The notes: generated by a model not told the origin, from the sequence alone. 64,000 nt of DNA from Gynuella sunshinyii YC6258 (GCF_000940805.1 NZ_CP007142.1:2890593-2954592), one strand, 5' to 3'; positions 9,271 to 18,289 are shown, counted from the stretch's first letter. Program-made: numbers and translations.

Positions 9271-10434
9271 ATGATGAAATCTCTGATTATTTTATGTGCA
9301 CTGGCATGGGTGTCGGTTATTGCCTATGGTGATTCTCAATATCAAACACAGGCAATAGATTCCCCGGATCGAAGCTTTCCTGTGTTTTATCAGCAGCTGA
9401 AAGATAAAATGTCGTTTTCGATGGCGTGGAATGACAAGGTGAAGTCTCCCAAGCGTTGGCGAAAACAGGGGCTGGCCAAAGCCCGGGAGTTAATTTTTCC
9501 GTATGAGGACAACACTCCCTTTGACGCCGTTGTCATCGACAGCGTGGAAAGAGACGGGTACCGGGCCGAAAAAGTGGTCTTTAATATCAGCGCTGAAAGC
9601 CGTGTGCTGGCGTTGTTATTGACGCCTGACGGTGATGGACCGCATCCGGCAGCGCTGTTTTTACACGATCATGGTGCGCGGTTTGATATCGGTAAAGAGA
9701 AGTTTGTGCAAACTTGGGGAGATGATGCGCGGCTCAAGTCCTCACAACAGTGGGCCGATAAGTATTTTTCCGGGCGTTTCCCCGGAGATGAACTGGCCCG
9801 GCGTGGTTATGTGGTGTTGTCGATCGACGCGCTGGGATGGGGAGATCGCTCTGTTCCCGGATTCAAAACGGATTCTCAACAGGCGCTGGCTTCCAACTTA
9901 TTTAACCTTGGTAGCTCATTTGCCGGCATTATCGCGTTAGAGGATAAACGGGCTGCTGATTTTCTGGCCAGCCTGCCGCAAGTGGACACCAAACGGGTTG
10001 CCGCAGTGGGTTTTTCCATGGGCGCTTTTCGGGCCTGGCAGGTGGCGGCTTTGTCTGACTCGATCACCGCAGGTGTTGCCGACTGCTGGATGGCGACTAT
10101 GAAAGGTTTAATGGTGCCCGGTAATAATCAGCTGAAAGGGCAGTCTTCGTTCACTATGTTACACCCTTATATGGCTCGCTATCTGGATTACCCTGATATC
10201 GCTGCATTGGCGGCTCCCAAACCCTTGTTGGTGTTTGCTGGTGGTCAGGATAAGTTATTTCCGGTGGACTCCGTGCAGGAGGCTTTTTCCCGGCTACATG
10301 AGGTCTGGCGCGCCAATGGTGTGGAAGATCGCTTGTTAACCCGGATCTGGCCGGACAAAAGTCATACCTTTACCGAAGATATGCAGGATGCTGCATTTGC
10401 CTGGCTGGATCAGCAGTTCGGGATTAACAGGTAA
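9271..10434 (+). CDS. Secreted alpha/beta hydrolase of the dienelactone-hydrolase type
   Basis: A 387-residue exported esterase-like enzyme. The N terminus (MMKSLIILCALAWVSVIAYG) is a signal peptide. The alpha/beta-hydrolase triad is visible: the nucleophile elbow GFSMGAFR near residue 250, the Asp in AGGQDKLFPVDS near 330, and the His in DKSHTFTED near 370. A conserved LFLHDHGARFDIGKEK segment matches acetylxylan-esterase or dienelactone-like families that act on polysaccharide side groups or small esters. The substrate is unknown. AAAGG lies six bases before the first ATG; the second ATG (9274) is an alternative. Its end overlaps the convergent AlkC-like gene by 11 bases. Confidence 0.78.
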   Translation: MMKSLIILCALAWVSVIAYGDSQYQTQAIDSPDRSFPVFYQQLKDKMSFSMAWNDKVKSPKRWRKQGLAKARELIFPYEDNTPFDAVVIDSVERDGYRAEKVVFNISAESRVLALLLTPDGDGPHPAALFLHDHGARFDIGKEKFVQTWGDDARLKSSQQWADKYFSGRFPGDELARRGYVVLSIDALGWGDRSVPGFKTDSQQALASNLFNLGSSFAGIIALEDKRAADFLASLPQVDTKRVAAVGFSMGAFRAWQVAALSDSITAGVADCWMATMKGLMVPGNNQLKGQSSFTMLHPYMARYLDYPDIAALAAPKPLLVFAGGQDKLFPVDSVQEAFSRLHEVWRANGVEDRLLTRIWPDKSHTFTEDMQDAAFAWLDQQFGINR

Positions 10435-11539
10435 GTTCAAAATCAGTCCAGCCGGCATCCTGACCATTGATCCGTAATGACAGGGATTGCAGCCCTTCAT
10501 AATAGCGACGGGTGGTGATCGAACGAATGGCATGCCGGCGACTCAGCTCCACGGTTTTTCCGGCCGCCAAAGTGATCTGCTTCCACTTGAAGACTTTGGG
10601 CTTTTGCTGGCCATTGGCTTTGCGAAAGTGCAGCAGGTAGTCGATCATCAGAGTCTGTCCGGTGCTGGCGGTTGATCGTAGTTTGCACTGAAAATCCAGC
10701 GTTTCCCCCAGGCATATTTGCCGTTGTTTCAGTTTCAAATCGATGAGTTCAAACTCGCGGGTATTCAGGCCAAAGGCCGCCAAAGTATTCGGGTGCCCCT
10801 GTTTGATCAGGGTACGACAGGCATGGCGAATCAGTTTCTGCCGTTCGGGGGTGGCGTCCTTTAGCCAGTCATGGGCCAGATCCGCTACCAGGTCCGGATG
10901 GTCTTTGGCGATGTCGTTCAGATGATTGGCGACGGATCGACGGACATATTCCTCCGAATCGTCTCGCAGAGCAGTCAGTAACGGCAGGACCGGTGTCGGA
11001 TCGGCAATCAATTGCGGAAGTTGCATGGCCCAGGGTAGTCTTGGACGCGTGCCTTCAGACACCAAGCGACGTACATGGTGATTGTTACTCTGAACCCAGG
11101 TCGACAGGATTTTCAAGGCTTTGGACTGATCTGCCAGCAGAAAATAACGGACATCAAATTCGGCCGAAAAGTGTGGTGTCAGTGCTTTCAACATCTCCAT
11201 GGATTGTTTAAATGCACTTTGACCATACTGACCAACAACCGCGCAAAGTGGCAGAGTCCCCCAACCGGATAGGCCATATTCATTACTTTGCCGATCTTCG
11301 GTGACATTCGGTTGCAGTAGAGCGGTGATCAGACGGTAGCGCTGCCGGGTATCAGCAGGCAGAATCCGATGCAACTCATCGGTAATCAACTGTACCCGTT
11401 GCTTGAATTCCAGGGCCGGTAATTTGGGAATAATCAGCTGTTCAAATTCACTGCGGCGAAATGATGACAGGTGTGCCTGCAGGTGATTGGCAAGACAACG
11501 AACCAATTGTTCTGAGATGTGGTCTTTGATAGTGGCCAT
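10424..11539 (-). CDS. AlkC-like DNA alkylation repair protein (HEAT-repeat)
   Basis: A 371-residue protein related to the AlkC/AlkD group of HEAT-like DNA glycosylases, which remove cationic alkylated bases such as 3-methyladenine. The first 260 residues are helical repeats; the segment VRRLVSEGTRPRLPWA with two later repeats (EYVRRSVANHLNDIAKDHPD) is the AlkC hallmark. The C-terminal 100 residues are strand-rich (QICLGETLDFQCKL ... YEGLQSLSLRINGQ), matching the immunoglobulin-like domain found in AlkC. The ATG at 11539 is preferred over an upstream TTG at 11560. It is isolated, facing the secreted hydrolase. Confidence 0.82.
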   Translation of the reverse strand: MATIKDHISEQLVRCLANHLQAHLSSFRRSEFEQLIIPKLPALEFKQRVQLITDELHRILPADTRQRYRLITALLQPNVTEDRQSNEYGLSGWGTLPLCAVVGQYGQSAFKQSMEMLKALTPHFSAEFDVRYFLLADQSKALKILSTWVQSNNHHVRRLVSEGTRPRLPWAMQLPQLIADPTPVLPLLTALRDDSEEYVRRSVANHLNDIAKDHPDLVADLAHDWLKDATPERQKLIRHACRTLIKQGHPNTLAAFGLNTREFELIDLKLKQRQICLGETLDFQCKLRSTASTGQTLMIDYLLHFRKANGQQKPKVFKWKQITLAAGKTVELSRRHAIRSITTRRYYEGLQSLSLRINGQDAGWTDFELTC

Positions 11540-11636
11540 AGTCACTTTAATCCTGGTCAATCCGGTCTTCAGCCTGGCACAGCGATGAAATTACATAATC
11601 GGTTGCCAGGCCAGCCAGATGATATTTGTGTCTGGT

Positions 11637-11951
11637 TTAATTAAGGTAGGTATTCAGGGACTCGCATATTTCTATGTGGGTGTCAGAACTCATATCCATA
11701 ATGGCAAAGAATGCCAGACAGACTTCTGATTGCTGCTCTTCAGCCATAACCTCTTCCAGTGATTTTCGATCTTTAAACTGAATGATATCCATAAACTGAC
11801 CATTGTCTCTACGTACCAGTTCGCGGCGAATAATGCCAGGCTGGTGACGAACGAATTCAGCCTGGAAACGTTCTGATGCATTTAACAGTTCGGTTTCAGT
11901 ATTTCCAGCTGCCAGTTTGATTGGTGCCAGTACCGTGATTGTTTGGTTCAT
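11637..11951 (-). CDS. Small ABM-domain-like protein
   Basis: A 104-residue protein with the length and layout of an antibiotic-biosynthesis-monooxygenase (ABM) dimeric alpha/beta barrel: ITVLAPIKLAAG first strand, LLNASERFQAEFVRHQPGIIRRELVRR, then MDIIQFKDRKSLEEVMAEEQQS. ABM proteins include cofactor-free oxygenases and haem-degrading enzymes, but many have no known activity. It is divergent from the WYL-type regulator at 12013 across 61 bases, suggesting that the regulator controls it. The catalytic type cannot be read from the sequence. Confidence 0.6.
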   Translation of the reverse strand: MNQTITVLAPIKLAAGNTETELLNASERFQAEFVRHQPGIIRRELVRRDNGQFMDIIQFKDRKSLEEVMAEEQQSEVCLAFFAIMDMSSDTHIEICESLNTYLN

Positions 11952-11975
11952 AACAGTTAACTCTTGGTTGATTAA

Positions 11976-11988
11976 TTAGCATGGCTAA
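11976..11988. promoter_or_regulatory. Palindrome TTAGC-ATG-GCTAA in a divergent spacer
   Basis: A perfect 5-bp inverted repeat with a 3-base spacer lies in the 61-base gap between the ABM-like gene and the divergent WYL regulator, beside a TTAAATTTAA stretch. It is well placed to be the operator of that regulator. The symmetry is seen; the role is inferred and the motif is short. Confidence 0.35.
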
Positions 11989-12012
11989 GCTTAAATTTAA
12001 ATATGACAAATA

Positions 12013-12759
12013 ATGACGTATTTATTTATGGCCGGCTCCTCTGTTACAAATCGGTTACATAGACTTGATCAACTTAAAGCCCGGATTCAATCCGGCGAGT
12101 CTGCGACTGTTCGTCAGGTGGCAGAAGAGTTTGGTGTGAGTATGCGTACGGTCTGTCGTGATCTGGAGATATTGCGGGATCAGGGCTTGCCCGTAGAGGC
12201 AGACCGTGGGCGTGGTGGTGGTATTCGCCTGCACCGGCAATGGGGAATCGGACGGGTTAATTTCAGCTATGCTGAAGCGGTGGATTTGTTGGTCAGCCTG
12301 GCGATTGCAGAACAAATGCAGTCGCCGTTGTTTATGGCTGATATGCAGAATATTCGACGTAAACTGATAGGTTCATTCAGTGCAGAAATGAAACAAAAAG
12401 TTAACCGTTTAAAATCCAGAATCATGGTGGGTCCGACAGTGTCCAGTATGGTTTTTGCGTCTTTTTCTTCTCCAGATCCTTCGGTGGTTAAAATTCTTCA
12501 TCAAACTTTTTTACTTCAGTACCGGTTAAAGATACGATACCGCAGCGAGCAGCAGGTAGTCACTGAACGTTGCATTCAGCCACATTATTTGTTGCTGTGT
12601 TATCCTATTTGGTATGTACTTGCATGGGATGAATTACGCCAGGATGTTCGGACTTTTCGTTGTGACCGGATTATGGCGGCTCATGCAGATGAAGAAGAGT
12701 TCCGGTTATTGCCGTTTAATCGGTTTAAGGGGACTCTGGAAGGTTTGGAAACATTATAA
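12013..12759 (+). CDS. YafY-type HTH/WYL-domain transcriptional regulator
   Basis: A 248-residue regulator with an N-terminal DeoR-like helix-turn-helix (SATVRQVAEEFGVSMRTVCRD, about residues 30-50) followed by a charged wing (ADRGRGGGIRL), and a C-terminal WYL-type ligand-sensing domain (RCIQPHYLLLCYPIWYVLAWD, about 195-215). WYL regulators sense small ligands or nucleic acids; YafY-type members often govern neighbouring genes. It sits between two genes for ABM-fold proteins, one divergent and one 19 bases downstream, which makes these its likely targets. The ribosome site is weak; a second ATG lies five codons in. Confidence 0.85.
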   Translation: MTYLFMAGSSVTNRLHRLDQLKARIQSGESATVRQVAEEFGVSMRTVCRDLEILRDQGLPVEADRGRGGGIRLHRQWGIGRVNFSYAEAVDLLVSLAIAEQMQSPLFMADMQNIRRKLIGSFSAEMKQKVNRLKSRIMVGPTVSSMVFASFSSPDPSVVKILHQTFLLQYRLKIRYRSEQQVVTERCIQPHYLLLCYPIWYVLAWDELRQDVRTFRCDRIMAAHADEEEFRLLPFNRFKGTLEGLETL

Positions 12760-12778
12760 TTAAGAAAGGAGATCATCC

Positions 12779-13063
12779 ATGTCAAAAGTTGTGTTAATGG
12801 GCCATATTATTGTTCCCCGTAGCAGTCTGGAAGCTGTTATGGCTGAACTGGATAACCATATCGCACAGACTCTACAGGAGCCCGGATGTCTGGTATTTGA
12901 TGTTAAACAGGACAAATATCAGTCCAATCGCTTTAACGTTTATGAAGAATTTGTTGATAATGATGCTTTTGAGGCTCATCAGATTCGAGTGCGGAAATCC
13001 CTGTGGGGTATTCTTTCCGCCAAGGCCGAGCGGCACTACCAGGTGATTCGAGAGGCTCTATGA
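12779..13063 (+). CDS. ABM-domain protein, putative quinol monooxygenase-like
   Basis: A 94-residue protein of the ABM (YgiN-like) family: VVLMGHIIVPRSSLEAVMAELDNHI, EPGCLVFDVKQD, FNVYEEFVDNDAFEAHQ. These make dimeric barrels; some oxidise quinols or aromatic polyketides without cofactors, and others bind haem. A strong AAAGGAG lies before the ATG. The 19-base gap from the WYL regulator implies one operon, and the gene is closed by the terminator at 13114. Substrate unknown. Confidence 0.82.
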   Translation: MSKVVLMGHIIVPRSSLEAVMAELDNHIAQTLQEPGCLVFDVKQDKYQSNRFNVYEEFVDNDAFEAHQIRVRKSLWGILSAKAERHYQVIREAL

Positions 13064-13113
13064 TTTAAGGTTTTGTATTGGTTCTGTTTCAAAAATAGTA
13101 ACTGATCGACCAG

Positions 13114-13144
13114 GCCGGCGTAACTTCTAAGCGCCGGCTTTTTT
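13114..13144 (+). terminator. Intrinsic terminator of the regulator-ABM operon
   Basis: GCCGGCG and CGCCGGC pair around an 11-base loop and are followed directly by six Ts, 50 bases after the stop codon of the ABM gene. A classic Rho-independent terminator. Confidence 0.92.
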
Positions 13145-13208
13145 GTAATGTTAACAAACGTTATTGGATTCCCAATCCTACAAAAGCGTTCAAACGATTC
13201 ACTGTCTG

Positions 13209-13742
13209 TTACATTTGTGTTCGGATTTTTAGTAATGCGTTGAACAGCAGTTGTTTATCACCCTCACTGATATAATCCACATTTATTTGCTGACTGAATA
13301 GATCGTACTGCGATGGCTGAAATACGCCATATTGTTTTTGATATTGTGCGATCTGTTCGATGATCTGGTCTCCGAGTTTTAATAGTTCGGGTCTTACCAC
13401 TGAGTTCAGGTCTCTGGCTGCATGATCAGTCGGGTGGGACAAAAACTCTGCTCGGTAGCGATATTGAATTGCCTTTGCCACGGCAATCTGAGCCTGAAAG
13501 AAAGATTCAACTGTACTCGGATCGAGTCCTTTTTGTCTGGCGGCATCTTTGGCCTGCTCGATCACCGTTGCTTCACGCCCGATGTCTTCAATGGGTAAAT
13601 GATTGTCGGCTTTGTATATCGCCACGTCTTCCATATAGCTAAGGCGCTTGTTAATGGTGCTGAACAATGTTTCAGCATTGGTGTCAGCGTTGGCCTGTAG
13701 AGCCAGCAGAGTCAGCATGAGTGTCGTCAGTAGTGTTTTCAT
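13209..13742 (-). CDS. Periplasmic chorismate mutase, AroQ gamma class
   Basis: A 177-residue exported enzyme that converts chorismate to prephenate outside the cytoplasm. The signal peptide MKTLLTTLMLTLLALQANA is followed by an AroQ helical domain: LFSTINKRLSYMEDVAIYK, then KDAARQKGLDPSTVESFFQAQI and KAIQYRYRAEF, in the order found in *AroQ proteins. The role of secreted chorismate mutases is unclear; proposals include virulence and extra-cytoplasmic aromatic metabolism. It faces the regulator operon convergently and shows no operon partner. Confidence 0.88.
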   Translation of the reverse strand: MKTLLTTLMLTLLALQANADTNAETLFSTINKRLSYMEDVAIYKADNHLPIEDIGREATVIEQAKDAARQKGLDPSTVESFFQAQIAVAKAIQYRYRAEFLSHPTDHAARDLNSVVRPELLKLGDQIIEQIAQYQKQYGVFQPSQYDLFSQQINVDYISEGDKQLLFNALLKIRTQM

Positions 13743-13907
13743 GAAGTTACCGTTTTGATGAAAAACGGCAATTTACCACTTATAAATACACGGATGCCAA
13801 TATCCTGGTGGCGTATATCCAGGTATTACGAAGTCATTACTTTTGGCAATATTGGAAGTGTCAGGGATGCACGGCGGCGGATACGTTTGGGGTTCTGACA
13901 GATGGTT

Positions 13908-14726
13908 TCAATTGTGTCCCAGCGGGATAACCAGTGGTGTGTGTGATACCGGGTCGTCAATGATGGTACACGGCAGTCCAAATACTTCATGGATCAGCTC
14001 GGCAGTCACAATCTCACGTGGGTTACCCGTTGCGATTATGTTGCCGTCCCGCATGGCAATGATGTGATCGGCATAGCGACAGGCATGGTTAAGGTCGTGC
14101 AATACTGCAACCAATGTTTGACCGACTTTCTGATTTAGTGTACGGAACAATTCCAGCAATTCGATCTGATGGGCGATGTCGAGATAGGTGGTTGGTTCGT
14201 CCAGTAACAGCAATGAGGTTTGTTGGGCCAGTACCATGGCGATCCATACTCTTTGACGCTGACCACCGGACAGTTGATCGACGGGTACGGTTGCCAGACG
14301 GTCTACTCCTGTAGCGTGCATGGCATTTTGAATCGCTTCTTCATCTTCCGGACGCCATTGCTGGAACCAGGTCTGATGTGGGTAGCGTCCTCTGGAGACC
14401 AGCTCGGCGACGCTGATGCCATCTGGAGCGGTAGAGCTTTGTGGTAACAACCCAAGTCTTCGGGCGACTTCTTTGGTGGGATAGCTGTGGATATCCCGTC
14501 CGTCCAGTGCGACAGTGCCAGCCAGTGGTTTAAGCAACCGACTCAAAGCTCTTAATAGCGTGGATTTGCCACAGGCGTTTGGTCCTACGATTACCGTAAA
14601 TGAGCCTTCTGGAATGGTAACGGTCAGCTGTTCCGAAATGACCTTTTGAGGATAACCTATCGTCAGGTTTTCGGCTTTCAGGGGCGCGATTTTGTCAGAG
14701 AAGGGTGGAACGGTGCAGGCGGTCAT
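13908..14726 (-). CDS. fepC: Ferric-siderophore ABC transporter ATPase
   Basis: A 272-residue ATP-binding protein for ferric-siderophore import with Walker A GPNACGKST (about residues 48-56), Q-loop LLPQSS, signature LSGGQRQRVWIAMVLAQ, Walker B LLLLDEPTTYLD and switch HDLNHACRYAD. The EPTTYLD form and overall sequence match FepC/FecE. Its ATG overlaps the fepG stop (ATGA), so it is the last gene of fepDGC. Which catecholate or other siderophore it moves cannot be told. Confidence 0.92.
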   Translation of the reverse strand: MTACTVPPFSDKIAPLKAENLTIGYPQKVISEQLTVTIPEGSFTVIVGPNACGKSTLLRALSRLLKPLAGTVALDGRDIHSYPTKEVARRLGLLPQSSTAPDGISVAELVSRGRYPHQTWFQQWRPEDEEAIQNAMHATGVDRLATVPVDQLSGGQRQRVWIAMVLAQQTSLLLLDEPTTYLDIAHQIELLELFRTLNQKVGQTLVAVLHDLNHACRYADHIIAMRDGNIIATGNPREIVTAELIHEVFGLPCTIIDDPVSHTPLVIPLGHN

Positions 14727-15733
14727 AATGATTTTGATTCCCTTAGCAATAGCCAGACTAAATAGATTCCCCCAATACTCACGGTGACGACTCCAACGGG
14801 CAGTTGGTTGGGGGCAAACAAGGTCTGGGATAAAAAATCAGCGGTTAACAGTAGTGTCGCCCCCATCAACCCGGCTGCTGGAAATGTCACACTGTGACTG
14901 CCGGTGAGGCGTTTGGCCAGTTGGGGAGCTGCCAGTGCAATAAATGAGACAGGACCCGCCGCCGCGGTGACTGCAGCGGTCAAGGCGACGCCTGCCAGCA
15001 TCAACCAGAGCCGGGTTCGTTCCGCTGCCACTCCAAGGGCGTTGGCAGCATCGTCGCCCATTTCCAGCAGACGCATCCGGGTGGTCAGGGTGGTGGCGAA
15101 AAATATCGTGATAAAAATAACCATTGCCGCCGGAATGCCTTTATTCCAGGTGATGCCATTCAACGTACCAGCTCCCCAGAGAGCTGCAGACATGGCTGAT
15201 TCCAGACTGGCGGAAATCAGCATCCAGGTATTCAGTGCCGTTAGCATGGCACTGATGGCAATGCCGACAATGATCAACCGAAATCCTTGTACTCCCTGGC
15301 GATAGGCCAGCAGATAAACCAGTGCGGCGGAACCGATACCGCCAATCAAGGCGCCGGCGGCAAGATGAAAATAATGCCCGCCAAATAAAATAATAGTAAC
15401 GATCACTCCAGTATAAGAGCCGGTATTAAAGCCAATTACATCGGGGCTGCCTAAAGGGTTGCGAATCAATGATTGAAAAATAGTACCGCTGATACCGAGT
15501 GCTGCTCCCAGGGTCATCGCCATAAATATTCTTGGCAAACGCCATTGTGTTACCACAGTCACCAGATATTCCGGCCCACTGCCCATGAGTGCCTGTAGGA
15601 GTTGTGAAGCAGACAGAGTGAGCTGCCCGCTGGACAGCGCAATAATGGAAATCGTACTGCAAACCAAGATCAATCCGATCAGACCAAGGCGATATTGATT
15701 AGGCTTGTGATACATGGTCTTGGCTGGGTTCAT
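14723..15733 (-). CDS. fepG: Ferric-siderophore ABC transporter permease
   Basis: A 336-residue FecCD-type inner-membrane permease. After a first hydrophobic segment (LGLIGLILVCSTISIIAL) it has WRLPRIFMAMTLGAALGISG, IRNPLGSPDVIGFNTGS, a coupling loop LLEMGDDAANALG and AAGPVSFIALAAPQLAKRL, all in family order. A longer frame runs upstream to 15994 inside fepD; the ATG at 15733 is chosen because it forms an ATGA overlap with the fepD stop. It pairs with FepD in a heterodimeric channel. Confidence 0.92.
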   Translation of the reverse strand: MNPAKTMYHKPNQYRLGLIGLILVCSTISIIALSSGQLTLSASQLLQALMGSGPEYLVTVVTQWRLPRIFMAMTLGAALGISGTIFQSLIRNPLGSPDVIGFNTGSYTGVIVTIILFGGHYFHLAAGALIGGIGSAALVYLLAYRQGVQGFRLIIVGIAISAMLTALNTWMLISASLESAMSAALWGAGTLNGITWNKGIPAAMVIFITIFFATTLTTRMRLLEMGDDAANALGVAAERTRLWLMLAGVALTAAVTAAAGPVSFIALAAPQLAKRLTGSHSVTFPAAGLMGATLLLTADFLSQTLFAPNQLPVGVVTVSIGGIYLVWLLLRESKSL

Positions 15734-16782
15734 AACATGCTCAGGGACTTTTTGGATCGTACCAGCATGATCAGTACGGGAGCGCCGATAAAGGCTGTTA
15801 CGATGGAAACACGCAATTCCCCGGTCACTATGATTCGGCCGAGAATATCTGATGACAGTAATAGTGTCGGCGCCATCACCATGGTCAGTGGAATGATCCA
15901 GCGCTGATCGGGGCCGATGATCCAGCGGGCGATATGTGGAACCATCAGTCCGATAAACGCAATGGGGCCGGCAGCGGCAGTGGCACCTCCGCAAAGCAGG
16001 GTAATGCTGACCAGTCCCCAGAATTGAATGCCGACGATCCGAGAGCCCAGAGAGGCGGCCAGATCCTCACCCATGCTCAATGCATTGAGTGAGCGTGATA
16101 ACCATAGGGCGATAACGCAGCCAATGATAATAAACGGTGCACAGGTTGCAGGAATATTGATGTTCCTGACGTCCAAAGTACCGGCTTCCCAAAAACGGGT
16201 GCGGTCAAATACCTCGGGACTGAGCAGTGTAATACCTGATGCGATACCGCTGAGTACTGCACCAATGGCAATGCCTGCCAGGGTTAATTTGAGTGGGTTG
16301 GTTTTACCTGCGGCAAGGGTGCCGATCAGAAACACTATGACGGTGGTGATGCATGCTCCCAGAAAGGCAAACCAGATGTAGTCTTCAATGCTGACCGCAC
16401 TAAAGAATGCGATGCCGATGACCACCGCAAAACCGGCTCCCGCATTGACACCGAAAATCCCCGGATCCGCCAGAGGATTACGGGTAATGGCCTGTATGAT
16501 TGCCCCAGCGGTTCCCAGCCCTGCGCCAGCCAGCAAACCCAGTAAGGTTCTGGGGACTCTACCTTGGAGAATAATAATGCTGTCAGTGTGAATGTTTCCG
16601 TTCAGCAGGCTATCCACAACGACTTTGAAAGGAATCGCTTTTGACCCGATCAACAGGCTCAATACAGAGACCAGTAGCAATAGCATTGAACTGAGCCCCA
16701 ACCAACGCAAACAATATTTTTGCCTGGCTTTGAGGGTCAATGAATGGCTGGAACCGGGTGAAGGTATGAACAACAACGACAT
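15730..16782 (-). CDS. fepD: Ferric-siderophore ABC transporter permease
   Basis: A 350-residue FecCD-family permease, partner of FepG. It shows RVPRTLLGLLAGAGLGTAGA, TRNPLADPGIFGVNAGAG, SMGEDLAASLGSR and AAAGPIAFIGLMVPHIAR. The start at 16782 is preferred: the longer frame to 16854 would translate through the Fur box and encode low-complexity Asn/Tyr residues. First gene of fepDGC, divergent from entS. No periplasmic binding protein gene (fepB) accompanies it in this window. Confidence 0.92.
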   Translation of the reverse strand: MSLLFIPSPGSSHSLTLKARQKYCLRWLGLSSMLLLLVSVLSLLIGSKAIPFKVVVDSLLNGNIHTDSIIILQGRVPRTLLGLLAGAGLGTAGAIIQAITRNPLADPGIFGVNAGAGFAVVIGIAFFSAVSIEDYIWFAFLGACITTVIVFLIGTLAAGKTNPLKLTLAGIAIGAVLSGIASGITLLSPEVFDRTRFWEAGTLDVRNINIPATCAPFIIIGCVIALWLSRSLNALSMGEDLAASLGSRIVGIQFWGLVSITLLCGGATAAAGPIAFIGLMVPHIARWIIGPDQRWIIPLTMVMAPTLLLSSDILGRIIVTGELRVSIVTAFIGAPVLIMLVRSKKSLSML

Positions 16783-16800
16783 AGTTGACTCTAAATAATA

Positions 16801-16819
16801 ATAATATTGATTATCATTT
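16801..16819. promoter_or_regulatory. Fur box upstream of fepDGC
   Basis: Read on the minus strand, AAATGATAATCAATATTAT contains the TGATAAT half-site of the Fur consensus and a degenerate second half. It lies just upstream of the fepD start, in the divergent fepD-entS spacer. In E. coli the same gene pair is driven from a Fur-controlled bidirectional promoter, which supports the call. Confidence 0.75.
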
Positions 16820-17008
16820 GTGTTTGTGGATGGTAGCATGCCAGCCCGGCTCATGCATCAATAAAAGTTGACCACTTTGTCGAAAGGTTGATATCGGTTG
16901 GAGTTTATTTGGCTTCGGGCAGTTAATCCTAGGCGTGTCAGTCCGGCAAATACGTTACCTGAAATCGTGCATGATCCGTTTCTAATGTTTAATTGCATGC
17001 GGATTACT

Positions 17009-18289
17009 ATGGCTAAATCAATTTTTCTTGACTTCAGTTTACTGAAAACCAACCCGGAATTTCGCGCCATCTTTATCGCCCGTTTGATGTCCGTTCTCGG
17101 CATCGGTATGTTGAATGTTGCGGTACCTGTGCAGATTCATGCATTGACCGGATCGACACTACAGGTAGGTCTGGCTGTGGCGCTTGATGGTATTGGTATG
17201 TTTTTGGGGCTGATGCTGGGTGGGGTGCTGGCGGATCGCTGGGATCGCCGCAAGCTGATTTTGTTTTCTCGTTTTACCTGTGGTATCGGGTTTGTTGGGT
17301 TGGCCGTCAATAGTTTTTATAGTGAGCCATCGGTGTTGGCAGTCTATATCGTTGCCTTGTGGGATGGTTTTTTCAGTGCTATTGGCATGACAGCGTTGCT
17401 GGCTTCGTTGCCCCATCTGGTTGGGCGCGAAAATATTCCTGCCGCAGGGGCGCTGAGCATGCTGATTGTTCGGGTCGGCTCGGTTGTATCACCCGCTATT
17501 GCCGGGGTGGTGATCGTCGCAGCAGGCGTCAGTTGGAATTATACCCTTGCCGCCATAGGGACGCTGGCCACGCTATTGTCTCTGGTGCGTTTGCCACCGA
17601 TGAAACCTGATATTCCTGAGCAGCCGGAACATCCGATACGTTCTTTGATCGGAGGGTTTCAGTTCGTTCTGACTCATCGCATTGTTGGTTCGGTTGTAGC
17701 GCTGGGGACTGTGGAAGCGTTGGTCAGTTCTATCCGCGTGCTGTTTCCGGCGTTGGCGATGGCGGCATTTGGGGGAGGCCCGTTTGAAGTGGGGCTGATG
17801 TATTCTGCAGTACCGCTGGGGGCTACCATTGGTGCGTTGACCAGCGGTTGGGTGCGAGATGCCTCCCGTCCTGGCGTGATCATGCTAACCACTGCATTGC
17901 TGATGTTCCTGACGGTCATGTTGATGAGCACGATCAGCTACTTACTATTGATGCTGATGGCCCTGGCGCTGTTAGGTTATCTTGGTTCGATAGGTTCGTT
18001 GCTGCAGTATTCCATTGTTCAAGGGCACACACCTGATCATATGCTGGGACGTATTAATAGTTTCTGGACTGCTCAGGATGTGGTTGGTGATTCTGCTGGA
18101 GCTTTGGGGATTGGTATTTTAGGACGGATACTGGCACCGCTAATGACGTTGATGACCTTTGGTCTGACGACTTTCTCGCTTGGCATGCTGATGGCCGTCA
18201 GCTTTAGATCCCTGCGTCGGGCCAGTCTGAATGATCCTGCGATGCAGGAAGTTGCCATGGTTTCCGAAGAGGTACCGGCAAACGGTTAG
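17009..18289 (+). CDS. entS: EntS-like MFS siderophore exporter
   Basis: A 426-residue major-facilitator transporter resembling the enterobactin exporter EntS throughout: FSLLKTNPEFRAIFIARL near the N terminus, then AVPVQIHALTGSTLQVGL, GGVLADRWDRRKLIL, LWDGFFSAIGMTALLASLP and MLGRINSFWTAQDVVGD. About twelve membrane segments are evident. In enteric bacteria entS is divergent from fepDGC, exactly as here. The frame is open to 16898, but residues before this ATG do not look like the family; ATG 16997 is a close alternative. No siderophore synthesis genes are in the window, so the exported compound is unknown. Its end overlaps the next gene's end by four bases. Confidence 0.88.
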   Translation: MAKSIFLDFSLLKTNPEFRAIFIARLMSVLGIGMLNVAVPVQIHALTGSTLQVGLAVALDGIGMFLGLMLGGVLADRWDRRKLILFSRFTCGIGFVGLAVNSFYSEPSVLAVYIVALWDGFFSAIGMTALLASLPHLVGRENIPAAGALSMLIVRVGSVVSPAIAGVVIVAAGVSWNYTLAAIGTLATLLSLVRLPPMKPDIPEQPEHPIRSLIGGFQFVLTHRIVGSVVALGTVEALVSSIRVLFPALAMAAFGGGPFEVGLMYSAVPLGATIGALTSGWVRDASRPGVIMLTTALLMFLTVMLMSTISYLLLMLMALALLGYLGSIGSLLQYSIVQGHTPDHMLGRINSFWTAQDVVGDSAGALGIGILGRILAPLMTLMTFGLTTFSLGMLMAVSFRSLRRASLNDPAMQEVAMVSEEVPANG

